From contig JACKDM010000047.1 in NCBI GenBank assembly GCA_020633515.1, forward strand, positions 1-38,633: 38,633 nucleotides of DNA, given 5' to 3'. Position 1 is the first letter of the stretch. Every line of letters starts with the position of its first letter. Origin of the DNA: Myxococcales bacterium. Its GTDB lineage: Bacteria > Myxococcota > Bradymonadia > UBA7976 > UBA1532. Below are positions 1-7,733 of the stretch, piece after piece. Position numbers and translations under genes: made by a program. The notes below the pieces were generated by a model. That model saw nothing but the letters and a program-made list of their open reading frames with translations. It had not been told where the DNA came from and made no database searches.

Positions 1-110
1 CGATCGGCTGCGCGCCGTGCACCCGCCCCGCGGTCGACGCCGCCGACGAGCGCTCGGGCCGCTGGGTGGGGCAGGCAAAGACCGAGTGCGGCCTTCACAC
101 GGTGTTGTGA
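1..110 (+). CDS. cysH: Phosphoadenylyl/adenylyl-sulfate reductase, C-terminal end (partial)
   Basis: This is the 3' end of a gene cut by the left edge; the frame starts at base 3 and runs 35 codons to a TGA at 108-110. The peptide contains GCAPCT, then RSGRW and KTECGLH near the end. This is the typical C-terminus of assimilatory sulfonucleotide reductases: ECGLH carries the catalytic Cys that forms the thiosulfonate intermediate. The preceding CxxC is the second ligand pair of the [4Fe-4S] cluster found in APS-type enzymes, and PAPS-type enzymes lack it. I infer an APS reductase for sulfate assimilation. It converges on the lipoprotein gene ending at 145. The N-terminal two-thirds, including the CC pair, lie outside the window. 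Confidence 0.82.
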   Translation, partial: IGCAPCTRPAVDAADERSGRWVGQAKTECGLHTVL

Positions 111-144
111 GCAGGGGGCGCGCTCCGGCTGACCGGGCGGACGG

Positions 145-1152
145 CTACTGATTGGTGACGCAGAGCCCGATCCCGCGCGCGACGCCCGAGGTGAACTGCA
201 AGCGCTCCTCGCAGCTCTGCGTGCCCGGGCACTCGGTCACGTACTGACCCGTGTCGCACAGCGTCCGACAGATCGACGGCCGGCCCGGCGGGCGGGTGCA
301 GTAGAGGCCCTGGCCGCAGTTGTCGCCGCCGCCCGGCTGCGGCTGGCAGAGGGCGCCATCGGCGTTGCCCTGCCCGTCGAGCATGTTGCAGGTGCCCACC
401 AACACGCCGTCGTTGCGGATCACGAGGCTGCACTTTCGCCCCGCGTCGCAGCCTTCGCCGGTGAACCAGTTGCACACGCGCGGACCGCAGAGGCCGCCGG
501 GGACGCCGAGGCGGGCGCTGATGTCGTAGCAGAGGCCGTCGTCGGGGCACGCCGGGTCTTCGGCGGCCGGGTCGCAGGGCTGCTGACAGACGCTGTTGTT
601 GCACACCAGCCCGGCCGCGCACGGCTGCGGGATGCCCCACGCGTCGACGCAGTCCTCGCCCGCTTCCCGGTCGCCCGGCGCGGTGCAGACCGTCGAGGCG
701 CCCTTCAGATGGCAGTAGGGGCGGTCTTCGGGGCAGCCGTTCTCCGGGGCGTCGACGCCGATCGAGCAGCCCTCGCCGGTCTGGCAGCGCCCGTCGCTCT
801 CGCGCCGCTCGGGGTCCCGCACGCAGAACTCGCCGGGCTCGCAGCAGAACTCCTCGCAGCCCGTCCGCGCCCGCAGCCGCGGGTCGCACATGCTGCCATC
901 GAGCGGGCCCACATCGGGCGGCGGGCCCATGTCGGGCTCGATCCGCATGTCGCGCTCGATCCGCATGTCCGGGTCGCGCGCCATGTCGAGCTCGATCTCC
1001 ATGTCGAGCACCGCCCGATCCGGCATCGCCCGGTCCGGCATCATGTCGACCGGCGCCGCGTCGACCGCCGCGTCGACCACCGCCTCTTCGTCGTCGCACG
1101 CGGCCAGCCCCGCCGCGCCGAGCGCCAACAACCACACCGCCGCACGCTTCAT
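145..1152 (-). CDS. Cys-rich lipoprotein with Asp-Met-rich linker
   Basis: 335 aa. The start is the ATG at 1152, giving MKRAAVWLLALGAAGLAAC: a lipoprotein signal peptide with lipobox LAAC at about residues 16-19. The +2 residue is Asp (C-DDEE). Residues 20-85 are a low-complexity linker of Asp-Ala and Asp-Met/Asp-Arg units (MPDRAMPDR, DPDM, IEPDM). From about residue 90 to the end there are more than 20 cysteines, many spaced as in small disulfide-rich modules (CEEFCCEPGEFC, CNNSVCQQPC). A lipid-anchored, disulfide-stabilised extracytoplasmic protein is inferred; its ligand is unknown. The frame stays open upstream to 2424, but that part is antisense to fbp and is a GC artefact. The gene is divergent from fbp. 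Confidence 0.8.
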   Translation of the reverse strand: MKRAAVWLLALGAAGLAACDDEEAVVDAAVDAAPVDMMPDRAMPDRAVLDMEIELDMARDPDMRIERDMRIEPDMGPPPDVGPLDGSMCDPRLRARTGCEEFCCEPGEFCVRDPERRESDGRCQTGEGCSIGVDAPENGCPEDRPYCHLKGASTVCTAPGDREAGEDCVDAWGIPQPCAAGLVCNNSVCQQPCDPAAEDPACPDDGLCYDISARLGVPGGLCGPRVCNWFTGEGCDAGRKCSLVIRNDGVLVGTCNMLDGQGNADGALCQPQPGGGDNCGQGLYCTRPPGRPSICRTLCDTGQYVTECPGTQSCEERLQFTSGVARGIGLCVTNQ

Positions 1153-1224
1153 CGCGTCTCCTCGCCGATCGGAGCCGGCATTCTGGACCGACCCCCGACG
1201 CCGGATCAACGCCGCCGACGGCGG

Positions 1225-1253
1225 TGGACGGCCGTCGGGGCCGCCGCTACACT
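1225..1253 (+). promoter_or_regulatory. Candidate housekeeping promoter of fbp
   Basis: TGGACG at 1225-1230, a 17-bp spacer and TACACT at 1248-1253. It lies 50-80 bp before the fbp start, in the divergent gap. The same TACACTCGC string occurs before the gene at 2457. Called by eye. Confidence 0.4.
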
Positions 1254-1302
1254 CGCGCCGCTCTGTCAGGAGCCAGCCGCAAAACGACCCCGCCCAGGAG
1301 CC

Positions 1303-2343
1303 ATGATGTCGCGCACCGGCCTCCCCTCGCTCGCCGCGGACTTCGGCGTCACCCTCACCCAGCACGTCCTTCAGAATCAGGCGCAGCACCCCGGCGCCCG
1401 CGGGCAGTTCTCGGCGCTGCTGACCCAGATCGGCGTCGCCAGCAAGCTCATCTCGGCGCAGGTCCGCCGCGCCGGGCTCATCGAGATCTGGGGCGCGACC
1501 GGCGAGACCAACGTGCAGGGCGAGAAGGTGCAGAAGCTCGACCGCATCGCCAACGACACCTTCGTCGAGGTGCTGCGCCGCTCGGGCTGCGTCGCGGTGA
1601 TGGCCTCCGAAGAGGAGGACGAGCACATCGTCGTCGAGCCCGAGCTCGCCGGTGACTACGTCGTCGCCTTCGACCCGCTCGACGGGTCGAGCAACATCGA
1701 CGTCTCGGTCTCGATCGGCACCATCTTCGCCATCTACCCCCGCCTCGACGCCCGCGAAGCCAGCGTCGCCGACATCCTCCGCCCCGGCCGCGAGATGGTC
1801 GGCGCCGGCTACGTCATCTATGGATCGGCGACCACCCTCGTCTACAGCGCCGGCGAGACCGTCGACAGCTTCACCCTCGACCCGTCCTCGGGTGAGTTCT
1901 TCCTCACCCGCCGCGCGATCCAGATGCCCGATCGCACGAAGTACCTCTCGATCAACGAGTGCAACGAGTCGTACTGGCCCGCCTGGGTGACCCCGACCCT
2001 CGCCGCGATCAAGGGCCGCAACGACCACGAGAAGCGCCGCGTCTCGTCGCGGCACATCGGCTCGCTCGTCGCCGACTTCCACCGCAACCTGCTCACCGGC
2101 GGCCTCTACCTCTACCCGGTCGACTCGCGCACCGGCAAAGGCAAGCTGCGGCTGCTCTACGAGTGCAACCCGCTCGCCTTCCTCGCCGAGGTCGCCGGCG
2201 GCGCGGCCTCGTCGGGGCGCGAAGCCATCCTCGACCTCGCGCCGACGACCCTGCACGAGCGCACCGGGCTCATCATCGGACCCACCGCCGACGTCGCGCT
2301 CGCCGAAGAGATGGTCCGGGTGCACGGCGACGCGCTGGGCTGA
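1303..2343 (+). CDS. fbp: Fructose-1,6-bisphosphatase, class I
   Basis: 346 aa, the usual length of class I FBPases. It hydrolyses fructose 1,6-bisphosphate to fructose 6-phosphate and phosphate in gluconeogenesis, in the cytoplasm with Mg2+. The family signature DPLDGSSNID supplies metal and phosphate ligands. MASEEEDE upstream holds the acidic metal-binding cluster, and KLRLLYECNPLAFLAEVAGG near the C-terminus is the other conserved block, with the substrate-binding Lys. Two ATGs are adjacent (1303 and 1306); AGGAG at 1296-1300 fits the second slightly better, giving 345 aa. A longer open frame to 709 is antisense to the lipoprotein gene and was discarded. Confidence 0.95.
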   Translation: MMSRTGLPSLAADFGVTLTQHVLQNQAQHPGARGQFSALLTQIGVASKLISAQVRRAGLIEIWGATGETNVQGEKVQKLDRIANDTFVEVLRRSGCVAVMASEEEDEHIVVEPELAGDYVVAFDPLDGSSNIDVSVSIGTIFAIYPRLDAREASVADILRPGREMVGAGYVIYGSATTLVYSAGETVDSFTLDPSSGEFFLTRRAIQMPDRTKYLSINECNESYWPAWVTPTLAAIKGRNDHEKRRVSSRHIGSLVADFHRNLLTGGLYLYPVDSRTGKGKLRLLYECNPLAFLAEVAGGAASSGREAILDLAPTTLHERTGLIIGPTADVALAEEMVRVHGDALG

Positions 2344-2396
2344 AATCGGTACGGGGTGGTCGTATATTTTCCGATCCGTACGGGTGGCTTCTGTAT

Positions 2397-2425
2397 GTGA
2401 GAACTGTGAGTGGCTGAGATACACT
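2397..2425 (+). promoter_or_regulatory. Candidate promoter with repeated TGTGAG boxes
   Basis: TACACT at 2420-2425 resembles the -10 before fbp; 17 bp upstream is GTGAGA. TGTGAG occurs at 2396-2401 and 2405-2410 and CTGAG at 2414-2418, so the motif recurs every 9-10 bp. This would drive the overlapping pair starting at 2457. Confidence 0.35.
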
Positions 2426-2456
2426 CGCCCCCGTTCAAGGCTCGGGGGGATCTCGC

Positions 2457-3053
2457 ATGAGCCAGCCGTTGACCGCCTTCTTCCGCCGCGTCGAGCTCTT
2501 CCGGTCGCTCGACGACGCCGAGCTCGGCGAGCTCTTGCGGGCGATCACGCCCGTCGACGTCGCCGCCGGGCAGTGTGTCTTCCGCGAAGGTGACGCCTCC
2601 GACGCGGCCTATGCCATCGAGCAGGGCCGGGTCGAGATCGTCACCGCTGGTAAGGCCGGCGAGGTCTTCGTCGCCGAGCTCGGCCCCGGCGACGTGCTCG
2701 GTGAGCTCGCGCTGCTCGACGGCGCGCCCCGCAGCGCGACCGCGCGCGCCAAGACCCGGGTGACGCTGTTTCGCATCGACCAGCGCGAGTTCGACTTCCT
2801 CCGCCGCAACCTGCGCCCCGCCGCCTACAAGGTCATCCGCACCATCTCGCTGACGCTCTGCGAGCGGCTGCGCGAGACCAACAACCGCCTGCGCTCGATG
2901 ATGAGCGACCCGCCCGCCGCCATCCCGCCGCCGCTCGCCGACGAGCCGCCACCCACCACGCGCCCCATCGAGGTCAAGAGCGCCGCCCGCCGCCCCGAGC
3001 GCGAGGAGCGCGCCGGCCTGCTCGGTCGGCTCAATTTCTGGAGCAACCGATGA
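2457..3053 (+). CDS. Cyclic nucleotide-binding domain protein (first of pair)
   Basis: 198 aa. Residues about 8-125 form a CRP-type cyclic nucleotide-binding beta-roll (FFRRVELFRSLDDAEL start, CVFREGDASDAAYAIEQGRVEI in the middle). The phosphate-binding cassette GELALLDGAPRSATARA is complete: its Glu and Arg correspond to the residues that hold the ribose and phosphate of cAMP in CRP. No helix-turn-helix follows; the C-terminal 50 residues are Pro- and Arg-rich. It is therefore more likely a sensor or adaptor than a transcription factor. A purine-rich site (GGGGGGA) precedes the ATG. Its stop overlaps the next start (ATGA, 3050-3053), so the two genes are translationally coupled. Confidence 0.85.
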   Translation: MSQPLTAFFRRVELFRSLDDAELGELLRAITPVDVAAGQCVFREGDASDAAYAIEQGRVEIVTAGKAGEVFVAELGPGDVLGELALLDGAPRSATARAKTRVTLFRIDQREFDFLRRNLRPAAYKVIRTISLTLCERLRETNNRLRSMMSDPPAAIPPPLADEPPPTTRPIEVKSAARRPEREERAGLLGRLNFWSNR

Positions 3054-3640
3054 TCGCCAACCTCGCCGCGCTGCGCCGGTTGCCGCTGTTCCGCGACCTC
3101 ACCCCCAAGGAGCTCGCCGGGCTGCGTGACTACCTGACATGGTGTCGCTTCGACCCGGGTGACACCCTGTTCCGCGAGGGCGACCCGGCGCCGAGCTGCT
3201 ACGTGCTCGCCTCGGGCGACGTCGAGGTCTTCACCCGCCTCGACGACGGCCGCAAGCAGAAGCTCGCGACCCTCGGCCCCGGCGCGCTCGTCGGCCACCT
3301 CGCGCTCATCGACCACAAGCCCCGCTCGGCGACCTGCCAGGTCGGCATGCGCCCCGCGCGGCTCATCGAGCTCAAGCGCGCCGACTTCGACCGGCTGCTC
3401 TATGCGCGCAGCCCGTTCGCCTACAAGATCCTCGACCGGGTCGCGCTCGACCTCGTCGAGCGGGTGCGCGGCGCGACCGCGCGCCTGACCGATCGCGCCG
3501 AGGGCGGCGACCGCGCGCGCAGCGCGGCGGAGGCGTTGATGGGGCAGGGGAGCAACCGGGTGAGCGACGGCGACGAGCTCGACTCGATCGAGGTGCAGGT
3601 CGTCGAGACCGCCGTCGACCAGCGTTACCGCCGGCGCTGA
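3050..3640 (+). CDS. Cyclic nucleotide-binding-like protein with altered cassette (second of pair)
   Basis: 196 aa, overlapping the previous gene by 4 bp. Residues about 5-125 are again a cNMP-binding fold (LRRLPLFRDLTPKEL, LFREGDPAPSCYVLASGDVEVF). The phosphate-binding cassette reads VGHLALIDHKPRSATCQ, so His replaces the conserved Glu of the GE pair while the Arg is kept. Binding of cAMP or cGMP may be weakened or changed. The C-terminal tail (about 130-196) is charged and has no recognisable DNA-binding domain. The paired arrangement suggests a duplication and possibly a heterodimer. A 7-bp inverted repeat (ACCGCCG/CGGCGGT, 3627-3647) spans the stop codon and could act as a weak terminator. 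Confidence 0.82.
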   Translation: MIANLAALRRLPLFRDLTPKELAGLRDYLTWCRFDPGDTLFREGDPAPSCYVLASGDVEVFTRLDDGRKQKLATLGPGALVGHLALIDHKPRSATCQVGMRPARLIELKRADFDRLLYARSPFAYKILDRVALDLVERVRGATARLTDRAEGGDRARSAAEALMGQGSNRVSDGDELDSIEVQVVETAVDQRYRRR

Positions 3641-3671
3641 CGGCGGTCGCGCTGGTCAGGCGGACAGGCGG

Positions 3672-5534
3672 TCAGGCGGCGGGCTCGACAAACGCCTTGG
3701 CCCGGGTGCGGATCGTCTGCAGCACCTGCGCGCGGAAGGTCTCGAACGGCATCGTGAGCTGCTTCTGGATGCCATAGCGCCGCAGCGTCACCGTGCCGTC
3801 GGCCGCCTCCTGCTCGCCGACCACGACGACGTTGGGGATCTTGCGGGTCACCGCGGTGCGGATCTTCTTGCCCATCGTCTCGCTGCCGTCGTCCATCTCG
3901 GCGCGCACCATCTCACCGCGCAGCGCGTCGACGAGCGACTGGCCGTATTCGGCGAACTTGTCCGAGACCGTCACCACCTGCACCTGCACCGGCGCGAGCC
4001 ACGTCGGGAACGCGCCGCCGAAGTGCTCGATGAGGAACGCGACGAAGCGCTCGTGGGTGCCGAGCGGCGCCCGGTGGATGATGTAGGGGTGCTTCTCGCT
4101 GCCGTCGGAGTCGACGTAGGTCAGGTCGAGCCGCTTCGCGACGCCGAAGTCGAGCTGGTTGGTGCTCGCCGTCTCTTCACGGCCGGTGACGGTGCGGAAC
4201 TGCACGTCGATCTTCGGCCCGTAGAACGCCGCCTCGCCCTTGCCGATGACATAGGGCAGCCCGCTCTCCTCCATCGCCTCGACCACGAGCCGCTGCGCCG
4301 TCTCCCAGCCCTCGGGGTCGTCGATGTACTTCGCCTTGCCCTTCGGATCCTCGGGATCCCAGGTCGACAACCGCATGTGATAGTCGGCGAGGCCGAGGAT
4401 CTCGTAGACCTCGCGGTGCAGGTGCATGACCTTGACGAACTCGGCCTTCGCCTGCGCTTCGGTGCAGTAGATGTGGGCGTCGTTCATCGTCATGCCGCGC
4501 ACGCGGAGCAGCCCGGAGAGCGCGCCCGAGTCTTCGAAGCGATAGCAGGTGCCGTACTCGGCGAGCCGCAGCGGCAGGTCGCGGTAGCTGCGCATGCGCG
4601 ATGCGTAGATGCGATGGTGGTGGGGGCAGTTCATCGGCTTGAGCGCATAGCTCTCCTTGACCACCTCCTCGGTGTGCCCGTCGGGCGCCGTGCGCGACTC
4701 GCGCAGCTCCATCACCGGGTACATGCCGTCGGCGTAGTAGGGCAGGTGACCGGTCTGGTAGTAGAGCTCGGTCCGGCTCAGGTGCGGCGTCGCGACCCGC
4801 TGGTAGCCACCCTTGAACTCCAGCTCGCGGGCGAGCTTCTCGAGCTCGTCGCGGATGGCGGTGCCCGCCGGCAGCCACAGCGGCAGGCCCTTGCCGATCA
4901 CCTCGTCGATGACGAAGAGGTCGAGCTCGCGGCCGAGCTTCTTGTGGTCGCGCGCCTGCGCCTCGTGGAACGCCTTGACGTGGGCGTCGAGCGCCTCCTT
5001 GGTGGGGAAGGCCCAGGCGTAGATGCGGGTCATCATCACGTTGCGCGAGTCACCCCGCCAGTAGGCGCCCGCGACGCTCTTGAGCTTGAAGCCCGCCTGC
5101 CGCAGGTCCTTGGTCGAGTCGACGTGCGGCCCGTCGCACATGTCGAGGAAGCCGCCGTTGCGATAGAACGACAGCGTCTCGAGGTCCTTCTTCGCGAAGA
5201 GCTCCTCGGCGTACTCGCGCTTGTAGGGCTCGCCCATCTCGTCGATGCGCCCGAGCGCCGCGTCGCGCGGCAGCTCCTCGCGCTCGAAGGGCTGATTCTG
5301 CTTGATGATGTGCTTCATCCGCTTCTCGATCTCGGGGAAGTCCTCCTCGGTGATCGGCTGTGGCAGGATGAAGTCGTAATAGAAGCCGTCGGCGATGGGG
5401 GGCCCGAACCCGAGTCGGGCCCCGGGTCTGATCTGTTGCACCGCCTGCGCGAGCACGTGCGAGAGGCTGTGGCGGACGCGGTGGAGCTGCTCTTCTGCGG
5501 CGTCGTGAGCCGTTTCGGACTTGTTGGTCGACAT
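3672..5534 (-). CDS. thrS: Threonyl-tRNA synthetase lacking the TGS domain
   Basis: 620 aa. Charges tRNA-Thr with threonine. Order: editing (N2) domain at about 20-200, with HSLSH (HxxxH) and CDGPH (CxxxH); class II catalytic core at about 230-510, with LKPMNCPHHH (Zn-ligand Cys), a variant motif 2 (YRFEDSG where many enzymes have HRNEPSG), DAHIYC (Zn His) and motif 3 HRAPLGTHERF; anticodon-binding domain at about 520-615. The N-terminal TGS domain is absent: the protein begins just before the editing HxxxH. An in-frame TGA lies about 57 bp upstream of the ATG with no start codon between, and GGAGG sits 6 nt before the ATG. Convergent with the cNMP gene pair and divergent from the regulator at 5727. 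Confidence 0.95.
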   Translation of the reverse strand: MSTNKSETAHDAAEEQLHRVRHSLSHVLAQAVQQIRPGARLGFGPPIADGFYYDFILPQPITEEDFPEIEKRMKHIIKQNQPFEREELPRDAALGRIDEMGEPYKREYAEELFAKKDLETLSFYRNGGFLDMCDGPHVDSTKDLRQAGFKLKSVAGAYWRGDSRNVMMTRIYAWAFPTKEALDAHVKAFHEAQARDHKKLGRELDLFVIDEVIGKGLPLWLPAGTAIRDELEKLARELEFKGGYQRVATPHLSRTELYYQTGHLPYYADGMYPVMELRESRTAPDGHTEEVVKESYALKPMNCPHHHRIYASRMRSYRDLPLRLAEYGTCYRFEDSGALSGLLRVRGMTMNDAHIYCTEAQAKAEFVKVMHLHREVYEILGLADYHMRLSTWDPEDPKGKAKYIDDPEGWETAQRLVVEAMEESGLPYVIGKGEAAFYGPKIDVQFRTVTGREETASTNQLDFGVAKRLDLTYVDSDGSEKHPYIIHRAPLGTHERFVAFLIEHFGGAFPTWLAPVQVQVVTVSDKFAEYGQSLVDALRGEMVRAEMDDGSETMGKKIRTAVTRKIPNVVVVGEQEAADGTVTLRRYGIQKQLTMPFETFRAQVLQTIRTRAKAFVEPAA

Positions 5535-5639
5535 CGTACGCCTCCGGTGGACGGCGGGGTGAAACGTGTTACCCTCGCACTTACGGGATCGTCAGTGGGA
5601 AAGCAACTGACCCGGAGCCGAACGCGATCCTGGCGGGGA

Positions 5640-5667
5640 CTGAAAATTTCGTATAGAGGCGTATAGT
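5640..5667 (+). promoter_or_regulatory. Candidate promoter with tandem 10-bp repeat
   Basis: CTGAAA (5640-5645), 16 bp, TATAGT (5662-5667). The -10 lies in a tandem repeat of CGTATAG(A/T)GG at 5650-5659 and 5660-5669, so there are two TATAG boxes one helical turn apart. It would serve the regulator at 5727. Confidence 0.35.
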
Positions 5668-5680
5668 GGCAGGGGGACAC

Positions 5681-5706
5681 CACGACGCGCGGGACCACGC
5701 GTCGTG
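5681..5706 (+). promoter_or_regulatory. Perfect 9-bp inverted repeat in leader of the FixJ-type gene
   Basis: CACGACGCG at 5681-5689 and CGCGTCGTG at 5698-5706 are exact reverse complements around an 8-nt spacer. The dyad sits between the candidate -10 (5662-5667) and the ATG at 5727. It could be a leader hairpin or an operator, possibly autoregulatory. Confidence 0.5.
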
Positions 5707-5726
5707 TACGGCAGACGAAGGCGGAG

Positions 5727-6347
5727 ATGATAGAGCCGACGATCTACGTTGTGGATGATGACGAGACGGTGCGCGCCGCGCTGACTCGGACTCTCGAGTC
5801 AGCCGCGTACTCGACCCGCGGGTTCGCCTCGGCGGAGGCGTTCCTCGACGCCTTCCGACCCGACACGCACGGGTGCCTCCTGCTCGACGTCCAGATGCCG
5901 GGCATGAGCGGCCTCGACCTGTTGCGGCACCACACGCCTTCCCCCGTGGGCTGCCCGGTGATCATGATCACCGCGCACGGCGACGTGCCGCTCGCGGTCG
6001 AGGCGATCAAGGCGGGCGCGCACGACATGGTCGAGAAGCCGGTCAAGGCCGAGGAGCTGATCCGCAAGGTCGGCGCTGCGGTCGCGCTCGACGCGGAGCA
6101 CTACCGCGAGCGGCGCATGGCCGAAGACTTCATCACGCGCTACAACAAGCTCACCCCACGCCAGCGCGAGGTGCTCGAGCAGCTCGCGCGCGGCCTCACC
6201 AACAAGGAGGTCGGCGTCGTGCTCGGGATCAGCCCGCGCACGGTCGAGGTCCACCGCGGCCGCATCATGCAGCAGATGATGGCTGACTCGATGGTCGACC
6301 TCGTGCGCCAGCTCACCTCCTACGGGCTCGCCGGCACCCGCGGCTGA
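5727..6347 (+). CDS. FixJ/NarL-type response regulator (orphan)
   Basis: 206 aa. Receiver domain at 1-120: DDD at 10-12, phosphoacceptor D54, T82, K104. A LuxR-type helix-turn-helix follows at about 140-200 (LTPRQREVLEQLARGLTNKEV then GISPRTVEVHRGRI). The layout and MITAHGDVPLAVEAIKAGAHDMVEKP block are typical of FixJ/TodT-type regulators. It is a cytoplasmic transcription factor that should be phosphorylated by a sensor kinase, but none is adjacent. It is divergent from thrS. Its target is unknown. Confidence 0.92.
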   Translation: MIEPTIYVVDDDETVRAALTRTLESAAYSTRGFASAEAFLDAFRPDTHGCLLLDVQMPGMSGLDLLRHHTPSPVGCPVIMITAHGDVPLAVEAIKAGAHDMVEKPVKAEELIRKVGAAVALDAEHYRERRMAEDFITRYNKLTPRQREVLEQLARGLTNKEVGVVLGISPRTVEVHRGRIMQQMMADSMVDLVRQLTSYGLAGTRG

Positions 6348-6353
6348 GCCTCC

Positions 6354-6370
6354 GCCCCGCGCCGCGGGGC
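6354..6370 (+). terminator. Weak hairpin after the FixJ-type gene
   Basis: GCCCCGCG (6354-6361) and CGCGGGGC (6363-6370) form a very GC-rich hairpin 7 bp after the stop codon. No U-tract follows, so intrinsic termination is uncertain. Confidence 0.35.
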
Positions 6371-6494
6371 CGCGTGGTGCCTCTCGTCGCTGCCTTCGGG
6401 CGCGATCGCAGAGTTGCACCTGAATCCTTTTGGGCAGTAAGGTTCTCTCACCTCCAGCGACCCCGCTCCGCTGAAACGCCACGTCTGCCCCCGG

Positions 6495-7619
6495 ATGGAG
6501 GAGGCTCCCATCTCTGCTCGCGCCCCGCTTCGACTCGTCCCGCCCGCCCTGCCGAGCCCGCTGCTCGGCTCGATCATCACCGTCGCCCTCGCGCTGTTCG
6601 CGCTCGCCCCGCCGGCCGCCGCGGCGCCCGTCCGTCCGCCGCCGGTCGAGCTGACGCCGGTCGGGCCCGACGGGGCGCCGCCGATCGAGGAGGACGAGCC
6701 GGCCGACGATGAGGAGAGCGGCGACGAGGACGAGCCGGCCGACGGCGACGCGATCGGTGGCGACGGCGAAGCAGCCGACGCCGACGACGCGGTGTCGCTC
6801 GACGACGGCGACGCAAACGGCGACGAAGGCGAGGAGAGCGACGCCGGCGACCCCGCGGAGGCGCGCGCCCCTGGCGGCGACCCGGCGCATGTGACCGCCG
6901 AGGAGCGCGACCCCGGGGGCCTGACCGCCGGTGACGACGACGCCCACCACGACGGACTCGACGACGCCCACCACGACGGACTCGACGACGCCCACCGCGA
7001 CGGACTCGACGACGCCCACCGCGATGGACTCGACGACGCCGAGGCGCCCGCGCTCGCCGTCGACGTGATCCGACCCGCGCGTGCCTGCGCCCGCCTCTTC
7101 GGCGACCGCGCCGATCGCCGTTGGCACCGCGAGCTGCGCGAGGCCGAGATGGTCAGCGTCGAGCGCCGCGGCCGCGTCGTCGAGATCACCCATGGCACCC
7201 GCTGGCGCCGCCCGTTCTACCTCGAGCTCGCCGGCGTGGAGCTCGTCGAGACCGAGCCCGCGGGCCGCGGCGCGTGGTCGGCCGTGCTCGAAGTCGACAA
7301 TGACGCGATCGACGCCATCGACTGCCCGAGCGGCCTTTATCGCGTCGACGCCGACGCCGCGCTCGGCAAGCAGGCGCGGGTCATCGCGGTCCTCGACGGC
7401 GCGCTGCTCATCGAGTTCGAGGGCGAGCTCGCCTACCTGCTCACCGCCGAGGCCGAGGCGCCGGTCTGGCAGATGGTCTGGCGCTCGGGCTGGTACTTCG
7501 TGCGCAAGAGCGAGGTCGAGAGCTTCACCGGAAACAACCGCAGCCGGGTGCGCCGCGCGACCAACCGCAACCGCAGCCGCGCCCGCGCGCGCCGCAACAC
7601 GCGCCGCAGCCGGCGCTGA
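6495..7619 (+). CDS. Secreted protein: acidic repeat region, globular domain, Arg-rich tail
   Basis: 374 aa, function not recognised. An N-terminal hydrophobic stretch (about 22-44, ending APPAAAAP) looks like a signal peptide. Residues 60-190 are strongly acidic (DDEESGDEDEPADGD) and include four 8-residue repeats, DAH(H/R)DGLD, encoded by 24-bp DNA repeats. Residues about 195-345 look globular, with two Cys and a Trp-rich end (WQMVWRSGWYFVRKSEV). The last 30 residues are Asn/Arg/Ala-rich and basic. The protein thus has an acidic front and a basic tail, with possible self-interaction or binding to DNA or lipopolysaccharide. The start is uncertain: a GGAGGAGG string lies just after the ATG rather than before it. 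Confidence 0.7.
   Translation: MEEAPISARAPLRLVPPALPSPLLGSIITVALALFALAPPAAAAPVRPPPVELTPVGPDGAPPIEEDEPADDEESGDEDEPADGDAIGGDGEAADADDAVSLDDGDANGDEGEESDAGDPAEARAPGGDPAHVTAEERDPGGLTAGDDDAHHDGLDDAHHDGLDDAHRDGLDDAHRDGLDDAEAPALAVDVIRPARACARLFGDRADRRWHRELREAEMVSVERRGRVVEITHGTRWRRPFYLELAGVELVETEPAGRGAWSAVLEVDNDAIDAIDCPSGLYRVDADAALGKQARVIAVLDGALLIEFEGELAYLLTAEAEAPVWQMVWRSGWYFVRKSEVESFTGNNRSRVRRATNRNRSRARARRNTRRSRR
6936..7031 (+). repeat. Four tandem 24-bp coding repeats
   Basis: Units at 6936-6959, 6960-6983, 6984-7007 and 7008-7031, plus a partial fifth to about 7040. Each encodes DDAH(H/R)DGL. Units 1-2 have CAC where units 3-4 have CGC (His to Arg); unit 4 also has a silent GAC to GAT change. Confidence 0.9.
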
Positions 7620-7696
7620 GCTCGGCGCCGCCGGCGACCTTCGCGCCCGCCCTGCGCGCGTGACTTCTGTCACCGCGCCGTCCCGCCATTCGACCA

Positions 7697-7726
7697 TTGC
7701 ACTGCTCCGCCGCCGATCCGTACCCT
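7697..7726 (+). promoter_or_regulatory. Possible promoter immediately before the endonuclease gene
   Basis: TTGCAC (7697-7702), 18 bp, TACCCT (7721-7726). The -10-like box ends only 7 nt before the ATG at 7734, and no Shine-Dalgarno sequence is seen; if real, the mRNA would be nearly leaderless. Confidence 0.3.
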
Positions 7727-7733
7727 GCGGCCC

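Noticed and set aside
1153..2424. Upstream extension of the minus-strand lipoprotein frame to 759 aa
   Set aside because: The extension is antisense to fbp, has no signal at its start and would bury the clear lipoprotein signal peptide at 1152.
5535..5726. T-box or other tRNA-sensing leader for thrS
   Set aside because: The leader is short, and no T-box bulge sequence or terminator/antiterminator pair was seen; T-boxes are rare outside Firmicutes-type genomes.
6936..7031. CRISPR-like direct repeats
   Set aside because: Contiguous in-frame coding repeats with no spacers and no cas genes.
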